Positions 24,994 through 32,671 of a DNA stretch of 37,695 nt are shown piece after piece. Numbering within the stretch: the first letter of the stretch is position 1; every line of letters starts with the position of its first letter. The position numbers and the translations under genes were made by a program. This DNA is from an uncultured Prevotella sp. (GTDB taxonomy: Bacteria; Bacteroidota; Bacteroidia; Bacteroidales; Bacteroidaceae): positions 1-37,695 of the forward strand of contig CAJKDU010000024.1 of the NCBI GenBank assembly GCA_905198745.1, given 5' to 3'. Under the pieces are notes generated by a model. It saw only the letters and a program-made list of their open reading frames with translations, had not been told where the DNA came from and ran no database searches.

Positions 24994-25559
24994 TTCCTGA
25001 TAATCTTCACCTGTCCGTCTTCGTTGAGCTTGATGATGCTTGAGGGTGTGTGGGGCTTGTGCTCTTGGCGGCGGCTCCAGCAAACATAGTCCACGGCATT
25101 GAGGATTTCCTCGCTAATGTCGCAATAGTTGGATGCAGCCGGTTCACCGCTGATGTTGGCACTGGTAGACACGATTGCCTTTTGGAAACGATAGCACAGT
25201 TCCTTGGAGAAAGGCTCCTGGGTGATGCGTATGGCGATGCTTCCGTCTTCCGCAATGAGGTTAGGTGCCAGGTTGACGGCTCCGTCAAGAATGATCGTGG
25301 TGGGCTTGACGGCACAGTCGAAGAGTTGCCAAGCCACGTCGGGCACGTTTCTCACATATCGTTGCAGTCTGTGGTCGCTGTCTACCAGGCAGATGAGTGC
25401 CTTGGAGTCGTCACGGTGCTTGATTTCATACACTTTCTTGACTGCATCCGGATTGGTGGCATCGCAGCCAATGCCCCATACGGTGTCAGTGGGGTAGAGG
25501 ATGACGCCGCCTTTTCTCATCACTTCCACGGCGTTCTTGATATCTTGTTCTCTTGTCAT
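24990..25559 (-). CDS. tsaC: Threonylcarbamoyl-AMP synthase (Sua5/YciO/YrdC)
   Basis: 189 residues, a single YrdC domain without the extra Sua5 C-terminal domain. Makes threonylcarbamoyl-AMP from threonine, bicarbonate and ATP for t6A37 of ANN-decoding tRNAs. Hallmarks: GGVILYPTDTVWGIGCDA, KVYEIKHRDDSKALICLV, TTIILDG, SIAIRI and VSTSANISGEPA. A YciO-type paralogue is possible, but the KxR and STSAN elements favour TsaC. It sits with the tRNA-related gene fmt, 31 bp downstream. Confidence 0.88.
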   Translation of the reverse strand: MTREQDIKNAVEVMRKGGVILYPTDTVWGIGCDATNPDAVKKVYEIKHRDDSKALICLVDSDHRLQRYVRNVPDVAWQLFDCAVKPTTIILDGAVNLAPNLIAEDGSIAIRITQEPFSKELCYRFQKAIVSTSANISGEPAASNYCDISEEILNAVDYVCWSRRQEHKPHTPSSIIKLNEDGQVKIIRK

Positions 25560-25590
25560 GATAACGATTCTTTATTGGTTGTCTTGGTGC

Positions 25591-26568
25591 TTAATCTTGA
25601 GTGGGGCAGATTCGCAGGCCCGTGGCGTGAAGTCCGTTGACAAATGAGCGTGCATCCATGCGCTTCTTGCCTGCCAATTGCAGTTCTTCAATCTGTAGCC
25701 ATTGGTCAGCGGCAGCCATCCACATTCTACCGTTTTCTGTCAGTATGTCGCCCGTAGAGGCGTTTGCAATATCCTTTCCGGTCTTGGTGGTCTTGAATAT
25801 CTTGAGCACGGCGGGCTTCATGCCTTCACCCTCAATGGTGGTCCATGCGCCAGGGTACGGACTCAGTCCGCGCACGAAGTCGTAGACGCGCTTAGCTGTT
25901 TGGTTCCAGTCTATGCGGCATGTCTCCTTGAAAATCTTGGGAGCCACGGGCAGGTTGTCGCTCTCCTCCTGGGGAATGGACGGAGCCGTTCCATCGCCTT
26001 CGATAATCTTTTCGATGGTCTTCAGGCAGATGTCGGCACCGAGATGCATCAGTCTGTCGTAGACATATTCCACATTGGCATCGTCTGGAATGTTCATGCG
26101 TTCGTTCATGATGATGCGTCCTGTGTCGATGTCATGATCCAGGAAGAAGGTTGTCACACCCGTTTCTGTTTCGCCATTGATGACAGCCCAGTTGATGGGA
26201 GCTGCACCGCGGTATTTAGGCAACAGGGCGGCATGCACATTAAATGTGCCGTATTGGGGCATGCCCCATACCACTTCGGGCAGCATGCGGAACGCCACGA
26301 CTACTTGGAGGTTGGCGCCCCAAGCTTCAAGTTGCTCGAGAAAAACAGAATCTTTCATCTTCACGGGTTGCAAAACGGGTAACCCGTGGTTCAGGGCATA
26401 TTGTTTCACCTCGCTTTGGTGAAGCACACTGCCGTGTCTTCCCACGGGCTTGTCTGGCTGTGTCACCACACCCACTACATTATAATTGTTTTCAACCAGT
26501 GCTTTCAGTGTTTCAACGGCAAACTCTGGCGTACCCATAAATACTATCTTGAGGTCTTCTTTCTTCAT
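25591..26568 (-). CDS. fmt: Methionyl-tRNA formyltransferase
   Basis: 325 residues. Formylates initiator Met-tRNA with 10-formyl-tetrahydrofolate. N-terminal Rossmann domain: IVFMGTPEFAVETLKAL, VVTQPDKPVGR, and the catalytic region FNVHAALLPKYRGAAPINWAVINGE with TGVTTFFLDHDIDTG. The C-terminal tRNA-binding domain starts near GLSPYPGAWT. First gene of the fmt-tsaC-ClC operon. The mobile element starts about 180 bp upstream. Confidence 0.95.
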   Translation of the reverse strand: MKKEDLKIVFMGTPEFAVETLKALVENNYNVVGVVTQPDKPVGRHGSVLHQSEVKQYALNHGLPVLQPVKMKDSVFLEQLEAWGANLQVVVAFRMLPEVVWGMPQYGTFNVHAALLPKYRGAAPINWAVINGETETGVTTFFLDHDIDTGRIIMNERMNIPDDANVEYVYDRLMHLGADICLKTIEKIIEGDGTAPSIPQEESDNLPVAPKIFKETCRIDWNQTAKRVYDFVRGLSPYPGAWTTIEGEGMKPAVLKIFKTTKTGKDIANASTGDILTENGRMWMAAADQWLQIEELQLAGKKRMDARSFVNGLHATGLRICPTQD

Positions 26569-26590
26569 ACCTTAATTTTCTTTACGAGCA

Positions 26591-26598
26591 CAAAGGTA
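26591..26598 (-). promoter_or_regulatory. -7 element of the fmt operon promoter
   Basis: TACCTTTG on the minus strand, 23 bp before the fmt start codon. I found no convincing TTTG at the -33 position. The rest of the host DNA up to 26741 shows nothing else. Confidence 0.4.
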
Positions 26599-26741
26599 GT
26601 GCAAAAATCTGAGTATGCGAAGAGATAAACCTGAATTTTTTGTCACGATTGGGCAATCTGTGTCATGACTTCGTTTGCGTCGGCTCTTAAAATGATGCAC
26701 TGCACTTATTCTTTTCCCTCATTCTTTCTGTCGTTGTCGAT

Positions 26742-26759
26742 ATTTATGCGTAACTTTGG
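26742..26759. other. Candidate left attachment site of the mobile element
   Basis: ATTTATGCGTAACTTTGG matches ATTTATTCGTAACTTTGC at 34541-34558 except for the seventh and last bases. GTAACTTTG fits the core GTAnnTTTGC used by CTnDOT-type integrases, with G in place of the final C here. Inside the element, 26815-26831 (GGTAATGACTTGGCAAC) resembles 34395-34411 (14 of 17), as integrase arm sites might. The rest of 26760-27015 is AT-rich and holds no gene I can support. Confidence 0.5.
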
Positions 26760-27015
26760 AATACTTTTCTTAGTGCCTTATACAAAGGACTTTGGGAAAA
26801 TTACCCAATTTTGAGGTAATGACTTGGCAACTGTGCCATTTGCTGAGTTTTGCCTTGATTTGCTTACAAGGAACTCTCTCACAAAGGTAATGTAATTTCT
26901 CGAACAGACGACAATTTGACTACAATAATTATATCTGTTTATCACTTCTCATCTTTAAGTGCAAGAGCATTTATCTAACCTTATTCTCTCTATATTTCAT
27001 AATCTTATCATTGTT

Positions 27016-28101
27016 TTAATAATCATTGATTATTTCATTCATATCATCTACCATTTTAAGGACATTACCATCTTTATCTAAAACAAAAACCTTTTCTTCG
27101 ACAACATAACCTCCAAAACTATTTTTGGCTCTATACTTATGTAAAGCAAAATAGGTATCATTCTCTTTGTTGTATGTTCCAAAAGCAATCCATTCAATGG
27201 CCTCATAACTATCGGGGTCTTTTAGATAATTATGTTTTAGGAAGAATTTCACTCCAACCTTTGCTTCGCTATATGTTAATTCCTGCTTGTCTCCGATATA
27301 CTGTGAAGAATCCGGTTGTAACAAAAAGTAACCAGCAAATATGATGACAGCTGCTATAACAGCATACATTATCAAATCATACGGTTTGTAATATGGATTT
27401 CTAAAAACATTTCCACACGAGGAACACGTAAGTTTCCTATGTAATTCTAAAGACCCTCTAATTTTTATGCGGTTTCCGCATACTGGACAACAACAAACAG
27501 GTATTGCTTTTGCTGTATCAACAGATGGTGTCGAATTATTCAACATGTCAGTATCTGGCAAGGATTGGTTGCGCAATGAAGAAAGCCTTTTTCGGAACTC
27601 TGAATTAACCTCATTAAAATTCCCTTGTAAATTTAGAGGAGGATTGTATACTTTGATAAGCTCTTTGTCTAAAGAGACGTATTCAGCGTTGGCATAAAAG
27701 AAAACCAACAAATTGTTTTCCATCCATTTGGATAATGCTTTTTCATCATCTTCATTGAATTTGGTTTTCCCATTTAGTGGGGCATTTGCATCACGAGGAA
27801 TTAGTTGATACCCTAATAAACAACCTATAGACTTGCGAAGAGTGGAATTTCCTGCCGTTCCTTTGAAATGTTGATTATAATCCCGTGTGCGTAAACTTTT
27901 GCTACTTTTACCAACATAAATTACTTTATATTCTTCTCCTTTGTAATAAAAAAAAGTCATTTGAGGAAGCGAAGGTTCGACATTATTAGGCAAAGAAGAA
28001 CCTTGCCGTAATACTATGACAGAATTACCAGGAATATCAGGCAACATCTCTCGCTGAGAGTTCAGTGGGTCGAATAGTTCAAATTTAGTGTATGAAATCA
28101 T
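27016..28101 (-). CDS. Membrane-anchored GIY-YIG nuclease with zinc ribbon (cargo gene)
   Basis: 361 residues. Residues about 24-165 look like a GIY-YIG nuclease: GNSVIVLR (25-32) stands for GIY, VIYVGKS (60-66) for YIG, followed by an Arg-rich helix (SLRTRD), a Glu in WMENNL (about 128) and an Asn in NLQGN (about 161), the usual catalytic set. Residues 203-230 form a four-cysteine zinc ribbon (CCCPVCGN ... CSSCG). One membrane helix covers about 241-261. The last 100 residues (SYEAIEWIAFGTYNKEN, YRAKNSFGGYVVEEKVFV) form a domain I know from other zinc-ribbon membrane proteins but cannot name. With the nuclease inside, the tail would be periplasmic. It is far more AT-rich than its neighbours. 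Defence, exclusion of other elements, or DNA processing at the membrane are possible roles; none is shown. Confidence 0.7.
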   Translation of the reverse strand: MISYTKFELFDPLNSQREMLPDIPGNSVIVLRQGSSLPNNVEPSLPQMTFFYYKGEEYKVIYVGKSSKSLRTRDYNQHFKGTAGNSTLRKSIGCLLGYQLIPRDANAPLNGKTKFNEDDEKALSKWMENNLLVFFYANAEYVSLDKELIKVYNPPLNLQGNFNEVNSEFRKRLSSLRNQSLPDTDMLNNSTPSVDTAKAIPVCCCPVCGNRIKIRGSLELHRKLTCSSCGNVFRNPYYKPYDLIMYAVIAAVIIFAGYFLLQPDSSQYIGDKQELTYSEAKVGVKFFLKHNYLKDPDSYEAIEWIAFGTYNKENDTYFALHKYRAKNSFGGYVVEEKVFVLDKDGNVLKMVDDMNEIINDY

Positions 28102-28129
28102 TCTTTCTTTAGTTCTACAATTAATTAAA

Positions 28130-28270
28130 CCACGAAGCGTGGGTACTGCAATGCTACGTCTTAGTTCGGAGGTCCTGAGAAACCTTGTGTACAGATGTAG
28201 TAATAGCAGCCCACGCTATAGCGTGAGAACCACTATGCTATCCTTGTACACAATTCAGAAATTTCTCAGG
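28130..28270 (-). ncRNA. Structured leader upstream of the GIY-YIG gene
   Basis: Four nested perfect inverted repeats fold one 97-base arm: 28174-28182 with 28262-28270 (CCTGAGAAA), 28185-28193 with 28245-28253 (TTGTGTACA), 28203-28208 with 28236-28241 (ATAGCA), and 28212-28217 with 28220-28225 (CACGCT). A separate hairpin, CCACG/CGTGG, is at 28130-28142. A minus-strand promoter-like TACTTTTG at 28354-28347 would put all of this in the 5' leader of the nuclease gene. It could be a riboregulator, an independent RNA or a DNA site. Strand and function are inferred. Confidence 0.4.
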
Positions 28271-28343
28271 TTTCCGCTCTACAAGATAAGCATAACGCTT
28301 CTTCTTTTTCTCGTATGTCTTTGGAAAGAGTCACCTCAATCCA

Positions 28344-28394
28344 CTGCAAAAGTACAAAAAGTCCGTGATATGGCATTCAACTATCACGGACTTT
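28344..28394 (-). terminator. Terminator after the relaxase gene
   Basis: AAAGTCCGTGATA (28358-28370) pairs with TATCACGGACTTT (28382-28394). On the minus strand it is followed by TTGTACTTTTG. It begins 9 bp past the relaxase stop. The T-rich tail includes TACTTTTG, a good -7 promoter element, so termination of mob and initiation for the cargo gene may sit back to back. Confidence 0.65.
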
Positions 28395-28402
28395 ATGATG
28401 AT

Positions 28403-29707
28403 TTACAAGTTAATACCCCGATTTTGTCTCCTCGTTTGTGGTTTCAGCTTCTCCATAAACTCCTCTTTCTTCCGTCTGAACCAACTGACATGTGAAACTC
28501 CGTCTATATGGAGATTATATTTCCCCTCTTTGTCCTCTTTAAGTGAACATACCGTTTTGTCTGCCTTGAAATGTTGGTTGAACTCGCAAGAATAGAGTTC
28601 GCCTTTGATGGAAACATCCTTAAACGTGCATAATTTTCGAATGAGGGCATCGCCAAAGTTCAGTGTATCACGCAGGAACTTGATGGTCGGCATCAGCTTC
28701 TCAACATATGGGAAATAGTGCTTGACATAATCCACGAACTCGGACAGCTTGCGGTGTCGCTGTTCGTAAGCATCCGTTATCTCCTGTATGTGCTTTGCCT
28801 GTTGCTGTTCCCTTTGTTGAGCTTCTTCTTCAAGTTCAAGAATGCGGTCTTGCAAGTCTTCGTTCCTGCGCTCCAATGTCCTGACCTTGTTACTGCCGAA
28901 AAGAGAACCGACACTCTCGGCTATGTTAGTGACTGCGGTGGTGGCTGCGCCTTTCAGTTTCTTGGTCTGCACCTCTTTCTTGGCACGTTTGAGCTCCTGC
29001 TCTACTTCGGTTTTCTGCTCCTGCAAATCCACCACTTCGAATTTCAAGCTGTCGGCAAGTTTCTGTATGTCCCGATAATACTGCTGCGTGGACTTGTGGC
29101 GAGCCTGTGAGCCGTCTATACCACGTTGCAGACCGTACTTTGCCATTGCTATAGCATAACTGTCCTGGTATGATTTCAACTTCAAGCGTGTCATGATGTC
29201 ATCGGCACACAGGCGGACGGCATTGGCCGGCTTCTTGCGATAGCGTTTCTTCACCTGTTCCTCACGTTTCTTGCGCTTGCGTTCTCCCTTGACAATCGGG
29301 GCGAGTGTGATGTGTATGTGTGGCGTTTCCTCGTCCCTGTGCAGGTGCGCTGCCACGATATTCTCCCTGCCGAACAGGTCGGCAAAGTATTTCATATTGT
29401 CGGCACACCATTCATCAAGTCTACCCTCCTTTTCGATACGCTTCATATCCTCGTGCGTTCCCGACACGTTGATACGGATTGCCCGAACTTGGTTGTTCCC
29501 GATTTTGCGTGTCAGTCCCGCTTCCTCCAATCTTTTCTGAATGGCTGCCGTACGGTCTTTTATTCCATCGGGGTATGTGACGAGTTTTCGGTTAAGGTGT
29601 GTGCGTGTGGGGTCTGCGTTCTTCGGTATGATGAAACGCTCGATGTGGGCGGTCGTTCCGCTGTCGGAACCGTGCGCCTTTTCCATGTGTAATACTACGA
29701 ATCCCAT
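28403..29707 (-). CDS. mob: MobV-family relaxase (Pre/Mob)
   Basis: 434 residues. The N-terminal relaxase domain (about 1-200) holds HLHRDEETPHIHI (121-133), the MobV metal-binding and catalytic signature, and starts with the family's HMEKAHGSDSGTTAHIER. Residues about 225-315 are a coiled coil (LQEQKTEVEQELKRAKKE, LERRNEDLQDRILELEEEAQQREQQ). The C-terminal basic part ends in KPQTRRQNRGINL. It would nick the element's oriT and pilot the strand through a helper transfer system. The candidate oriT lies just upstream. Confidence 0.92.
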   Translation of the reverse strand: MGFVVLHMEKAHGSDSGTTAHIERFIIPKNADPTRTHLNRKLVTYPDGIKDRTAAIQKRLEEAGLTRKIGNNQVRAIRINVSGTHEDMKRIEKEGRLDEWCADNMKYFADLFGRENIVAAHLHRDEETPHIHITLAPIVKGERKRKKREEQVKKRYRKKPANAVRLCADDIMTRLKLKSYQDSYAIAMAKYGLQRGIDGSQARHKSTQQYYRDIQKLADSLKFEVVDLQEQKTEVEQELKRAKKEVQTKKLKGAATTAVTNIAESVGSLFGSNKVRTLERRNEDLQDRILELEEEAQQREQQQAKHIQEITDAYEQRHRKLSEFVDYVKHYFPYVEKLMPTIKFLRDTLNFGDALIRKLCTFKDVSIKGELYSCEFNQHFKADKTVCSLKEDKEGKYNLHIDGVSHVSWFRRKKEEFMEKLKPQTRRQNRGINL

Positions 29708-29794
29708 ATATAATTCCTTTCTTAGTTCTGCTTGTGAAACATCGTTTGATTATTGCTTATGTACGGCTGTTGCCGTTGGTCTTGGAGAGTCCGG

Positions 29795-29874
29795 AGAGGT
29801 GTAACCTCTTTGGCTTATTGGGGAATTTTCAGCGTTGCCCTGCAATGCGGCTCGGACAAATTCCCTAATAAGCT
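29795..29874. other. Candidate origin of transfer (oriT)
   Basis: A 15-bp inverted repeat (29814-29828 with 29858-29872, one G-U; outer G-C at 29813/29873) encloses a 29-base segment holding a second hairpin, GCGTTGC/GCAATGC (29832-29838 with 29842-29848). A smaller hairpin, AGAGGT/ACCTCT, is at 29795-29809. It lies in the 213-bp gap directly upstream of the relaxase gene, where MobV elements usually carry oriT. No known nic sequence recognised. Confidence 0.5.
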
Positions 29875-29920
29875 ACGGTATTTTCCATCGGTAAATATCC
29901 GTGCCGCTGCAAGCATCCCC

Positions 29921-30886
29921 TTACATCTTCAGCCCTTTCTTTTTCGGTGGCAGTATCATCCGCCTTGCGGATTGGACCTGCTTCTTCTCCATTATCGGTT
30001 TTTCCGATTGGGACACGGGCTTGCCGCACAAGTAATCGTTCAAGTCTTTATGTCCGTTGTAGTTGTCGGAGAAGTCGCGGATACGACCGCTGAACTCTCT
30101 CGCCAAGTCCAAGTACGCATTTCTTCCTGCCTCGTCATTGTCAAGCAGGCAGTGGATGCGCTCGTACCTATGCAGCACGTCTATGGCTTTGGAAACATTG
30201 GCAACCGAATTAAGGATGACGTAATCCTGCCTGTCAAGGTTGGGCATGGTCGGGCAGTTCTTCATCCGCAACGTGAGGAATGATAGGTAGTCCATCATAC
30301 CCTCAAACACGAGGCACTTCTCTCTCGGTTCTCCTTGCTGACGAATATGGCTGATGTCCTTCGGTGCGATGCAGCCCTTGAAGAAACGGTTGCGCACTTC
30401 ATAGCCTCCTGCCACATTCGGGAAGCCGATGGCGAAATAAGGCTTACCATTATGGATGAAGTGCAGTTCCTTACAATCCAATCTTGCTAAATCTGTGTTT
30501 ATGCCCCTTTCCTGCAAGTAGCGGAGCAATGCCGGATGGATAAGTTCTCCCACCTCCAACTGTTGGAAACTCGGTTCGGTTGCTTGCTGGCGAAAAGAGA
30601 AAGATATTGGACGGATGAGCGGTACCCGCTCCGCTATCTTGTTGAGCAGATAAGGTACATGGTCGGTTGCGTATAGTTCCTCTGCCAAAGCAATGATATT
30701 GCCGCCTTTTCCGAGTCCGAAATCGTACCACTTGTTAAGCTCGGTGTTTACCTTGAAAGAGGCATCCTTTTCCTCTCTAAACGGTGATTCGTACCAAAGG
30801 TTGTTTCCCTGTTGTTTCACGGGCGTATAGCCCAAGCTTTGCAGATAGTCTGCAATGCGTATATTCTTTACTTCCTGTATGTTCAT
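29921..30886 (-). CDS. Toprim-domain DNA primase of the mobile element
   Basis: 321 residues. The N-terminal about 90 residues resemble the DnaG CHC2 zinc-finger region (YESPFREEKDASFKVN, KWYDFGLGKGGNIIALA) but lack its cysteines, as I recall for related proteins on Bacteroidales elements. The Toprim domain follows from about 190: LVFEGMMDYLSFL has the catalytic Glu, and CLLDNDEAGRNA the DxD-type acidic pair. The lysine-rich tail ends PPKKKGLKM. It would prime replication of the excised or transferred single strand, together with the helicase upstream. Confidence 0.85.
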   Translation of the reverse strand: MNIQEVKNIRIADYLQSLGYTPVKQQGNNLWYESPFREEKDASFKVNTELNKWYDFGLGKGGNIIALAEELYATDHVPYLLNKIAERVPLIRPISFSFRQQATEPSFQQLEVGELIHPALLRYLQERGINTDLARLDCKELHFIHNGKPYFAIGFPNVAGGYEVRNRFFKGCIAPKDISHIRQQGEPREKCLVFEGMMDYLSFLTLRMKNCPTMPNLDRQDYVILNSVANVSKAIDVLHRYERIHCLLDNDEAGRNAYLDLAREFSGRIRDFSDNYNGHKDLNDYLCGKPVSQSEKPIMEKKQVQSARRMILPPKKKGLKM

Positions 30887-30897
30887 AACTTTCTATG

Positions 30898-31151
30898 GTT
30901 TGATGATGATTGTAAAACAGATGAATTGATGAATGTGTATGCCAAACTATTGGATAGCAGCCTTATACGCTCTCATCATTGTTTCATCAAAGCACTTACC
31001 AAAAGAGAAAATCATCATTTGCCTTATTGAGCATTATCTGTCTGACCTGTTTTCTCTTTTCATCAGTAAGTTGTTTTTGATGAGTGTTTGATGAGAAAGT
31101 AATCATTTGCATATCAGTACAGTTATATACTTATTCATCATTTCATCAAAA
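30898..31151. repeat. Iteron-like TGATGA/TCATCA region, possible replication origin
   Basis: About ten copies of TGATGA or TCATCA, many extended to TTTGATGA or TTCATCAAA, occur on both strands in this AT-rich gap of under 270 bp between the helicase and primase genes (for example near 30901, 30973, 30983, 31011, 31059, 31078, 31089, 31135, 31143). Some pair up as inverted repeats. Clustered short repeats beside replication genes suggest an origin or an autoregulatory site. Confidence 0.45.
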
Positions 31152-31154
31152 TAA

Positions 31155-32402
31155 TCAGAGTGCTGTCAACTGTTCTCTTGTTACGGTATAGAACCGTCCT
31201 ATTCTCCGTATGGGAGAATAGCGGCACTCTCGGGTATAGTCCACTTGATAGGTGGTGTAAGTAAGTGTATTCGGTGCAGGAGTTAGTTTCCAGCACTCCT
31301 GCAATACCTTTCGGACTTGGTGTTTCTCCACCTTTACCTGTGAGTGTACCAGCAAAAGAAGGAGGTCGTTGTAGCAGAACGAAAAAGTGTCCGTACCGAC
31401 ACTATCCATGATGTCAAGGATAAGTTCTTGCATTTCTATCTCCAATCGGTTGCGGTTACTGCGGATAATCTTTTGCAAGGCTTCGGTACGCAGCAAGGAT
31501 GGTGCAAACCACATACGGCTTTCCTTTTCGGTGGATAGCTGTCTGTGTTGCAGGAAATGGAGAAAGGCGGGTATCTCCGCTTTCAGCTTTTGCAGAAAGT
31601 CGGTGTCATCGGACTGCAAGCGGTCTATTTTGCGCACCCAATAGCGTGTTTCCCCTGCATCTATGATTACAGGCAGATACTCGTTGTTGGAGCATAGCAC
31701 GAACTTGGCAAAGAACGCAATCTCGTCACGGTCTTTGCCTTTGGCTTCCACTTTATAGGATAGGGTTGTACTGAGGTTCTTCAACCTCTCGCTGTCCTCC
31801 CTGCGATTGAGCAGCACCTCATCCACCACGATAAGGAGTTTTCCTGCCCAATCGGAATTGAACTGACTGCGGAAATCCTCGTTGGTGTTGAACGTGACAT
31901 TGTTCTGAAAGAAGGCTTTCAGAAAGTTGAGGAACGTGCTCTTGCCTGTGTTACGTTCCTCCGACACCAGCAGCAGAATAGGCAGTTTCTGTACGGGTTG
32001 CAGGTAGAGCAGTTGCAGATAGTCCATTCCCAACTCGTACTGTTCTCCGAAGATGTGCCGTACCAATGATTGGATGTGCGAGAAATCGCCCTCCTTTGGT
32101 TGGTGGTCTATCGGCTCATAGAGATTAAGGAACTTACCGACCACGGGACGGTAGCCGATGTGTTCGGGGACGGTACAGAAACCGTCATACTTGGGAACGC
32201 TGCCGATGTAGTCCTTGCCATAGTCTTGGCGCAGGGTCTCGTTGTTCCATGCGATACGTTTCTTTACATACCCTCCGTTCAGTCTTGGCTGCTCCACAAT
32301 CTTGTAGAGCGTTGTTCCCACTCGGATGAACTCTTCTTTTGCCACGCTGCCATCTGATGGCGGCTTGTGGCTGTCTTGTTGTTTGTTAGCTGACATAATC
32401 AA
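31155..32402 (-). CDS. SF3-like primase-helicase family protein (DUF5906 type)
   Basis: 415 residues; an alternative start is the methionine at residue 3. The core about 120-300 is a P-loop ATPase: Walker A SEERNTGKSTFLN, Walker B KLLIVVDEV, and a sensor-like FAKFVLCSNNEYLPV. This fits the helicases paired with small primases on plasmids and integrative elements. The C-terminal about 110 residues resemble a winged helix (NDLLLLLVHSQVKVEKHQVRKVLQECWKL). Expected to unwind the element's origin during replication. The iteron-like region lies immediately downstream. Confidence 0.82.
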   Translation of the reverse strand: MIMSANKQQDSHKPPSDGSVAKEEFIRVGTTLYKIVEQPRLNGGYVKKRIAWNNETLRQDYGKDYIGSVPKYDGFCTVPEHIGYRPVVGKFLNLYEPIDHQPKEGDFSHIQSLVRHIFGEQYELGMDYLQLLYLQPVQKLPILLLVSEERNTGKSTFLNFLKAFFQNNVTFNTNEDFRSQFNSDWAGKLLIVVDEVLLNRREDSERLKNLSTTLSYKVEAKGKDRDEIAFFAKFVLCSNNEYLPVIIDAGETRYWVRKIDRLQSDDTDFLQKLKAEIPAFLHFLQHRQLSTEKESRMWFAPSLLRTEALQKIIRSNRNRLEIEMQELILDIMDSVGTDTFSFCYNDLLLLLVHSQVKVEKHQVRKVLQECWKLTPAPNTLTYTTYQVDYTRECRYSPIRRIGRFYTVTREQLTAL

Positions 32403-32431
32403 ATGGTCTTAAGTTTGAAAAATACCAGCTA

Positions 32432-32439
32432 CAAAAGTA
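32432..32439 (-). promoter_or_regulatory. -7 element for the helicase gene
   Basis: TACTTTTG on the minus strand, 30 bp before the helicase start codon. No clear -33 TTTG at the right distance. Confidence 0.4.
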
Positions 32440-32548
32440 TAAGCATTTAATGGATAAGTTGTTACGCAATATATAGCAGAATATAGAAAAAAGCCCCTCG
32501 GGACAAAAACTTTCAATGGCTGGGCAATGGAATCGGATTGAAAAGACG

Positions 32549-32593
32549 AAAAAACTCCCGAAAAGCGAATGGTTGCGTTACGCTTTTCGGGAG
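32549..32593 (-). terminator. Terminator of the integrase operon
   Basis: A perfect 13-bp stem CTCCCGAAAAGCG/CGCTTTTCGGGAG (32555-32567 with 32581-32593) with a 13-base loop. On the minus strand it is followed by TTTTTTCGTC. It lies about 80 bp past the stop at 32672 and separates the integrase pair from the helicase gene. The remaining gap down to 32403 shows only the promoter element above. Confidence 0.75.
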
Positions 32594-32671
32594 AAAAATC
32601 AGAGTATCTGTCGTGTTGTTGTACTGACTTGCAGATTTACTGACTGCATTACGTCAGTCCCTCATCCAAAT

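Noticed and set aside
26569..26741. tRNA gene as the integration target
   Set aside because: No cloverleaf or T-arm sequence is visible at either end of the element. The shared ends match a promoter core instead.
28201..28230. Group I intron associated with the GIY-YIG gene
   Set aside because: GIY-YIG enzymes can be homing endonucleases, but I see no group I core elements or split exon, and the protein has a membrane helix.
30898..31151. CRISPR array
   Set aside because: The TGATGA repeats are short, irregularly spaced and in both orientations, with no spacers of even length and no cas genes.
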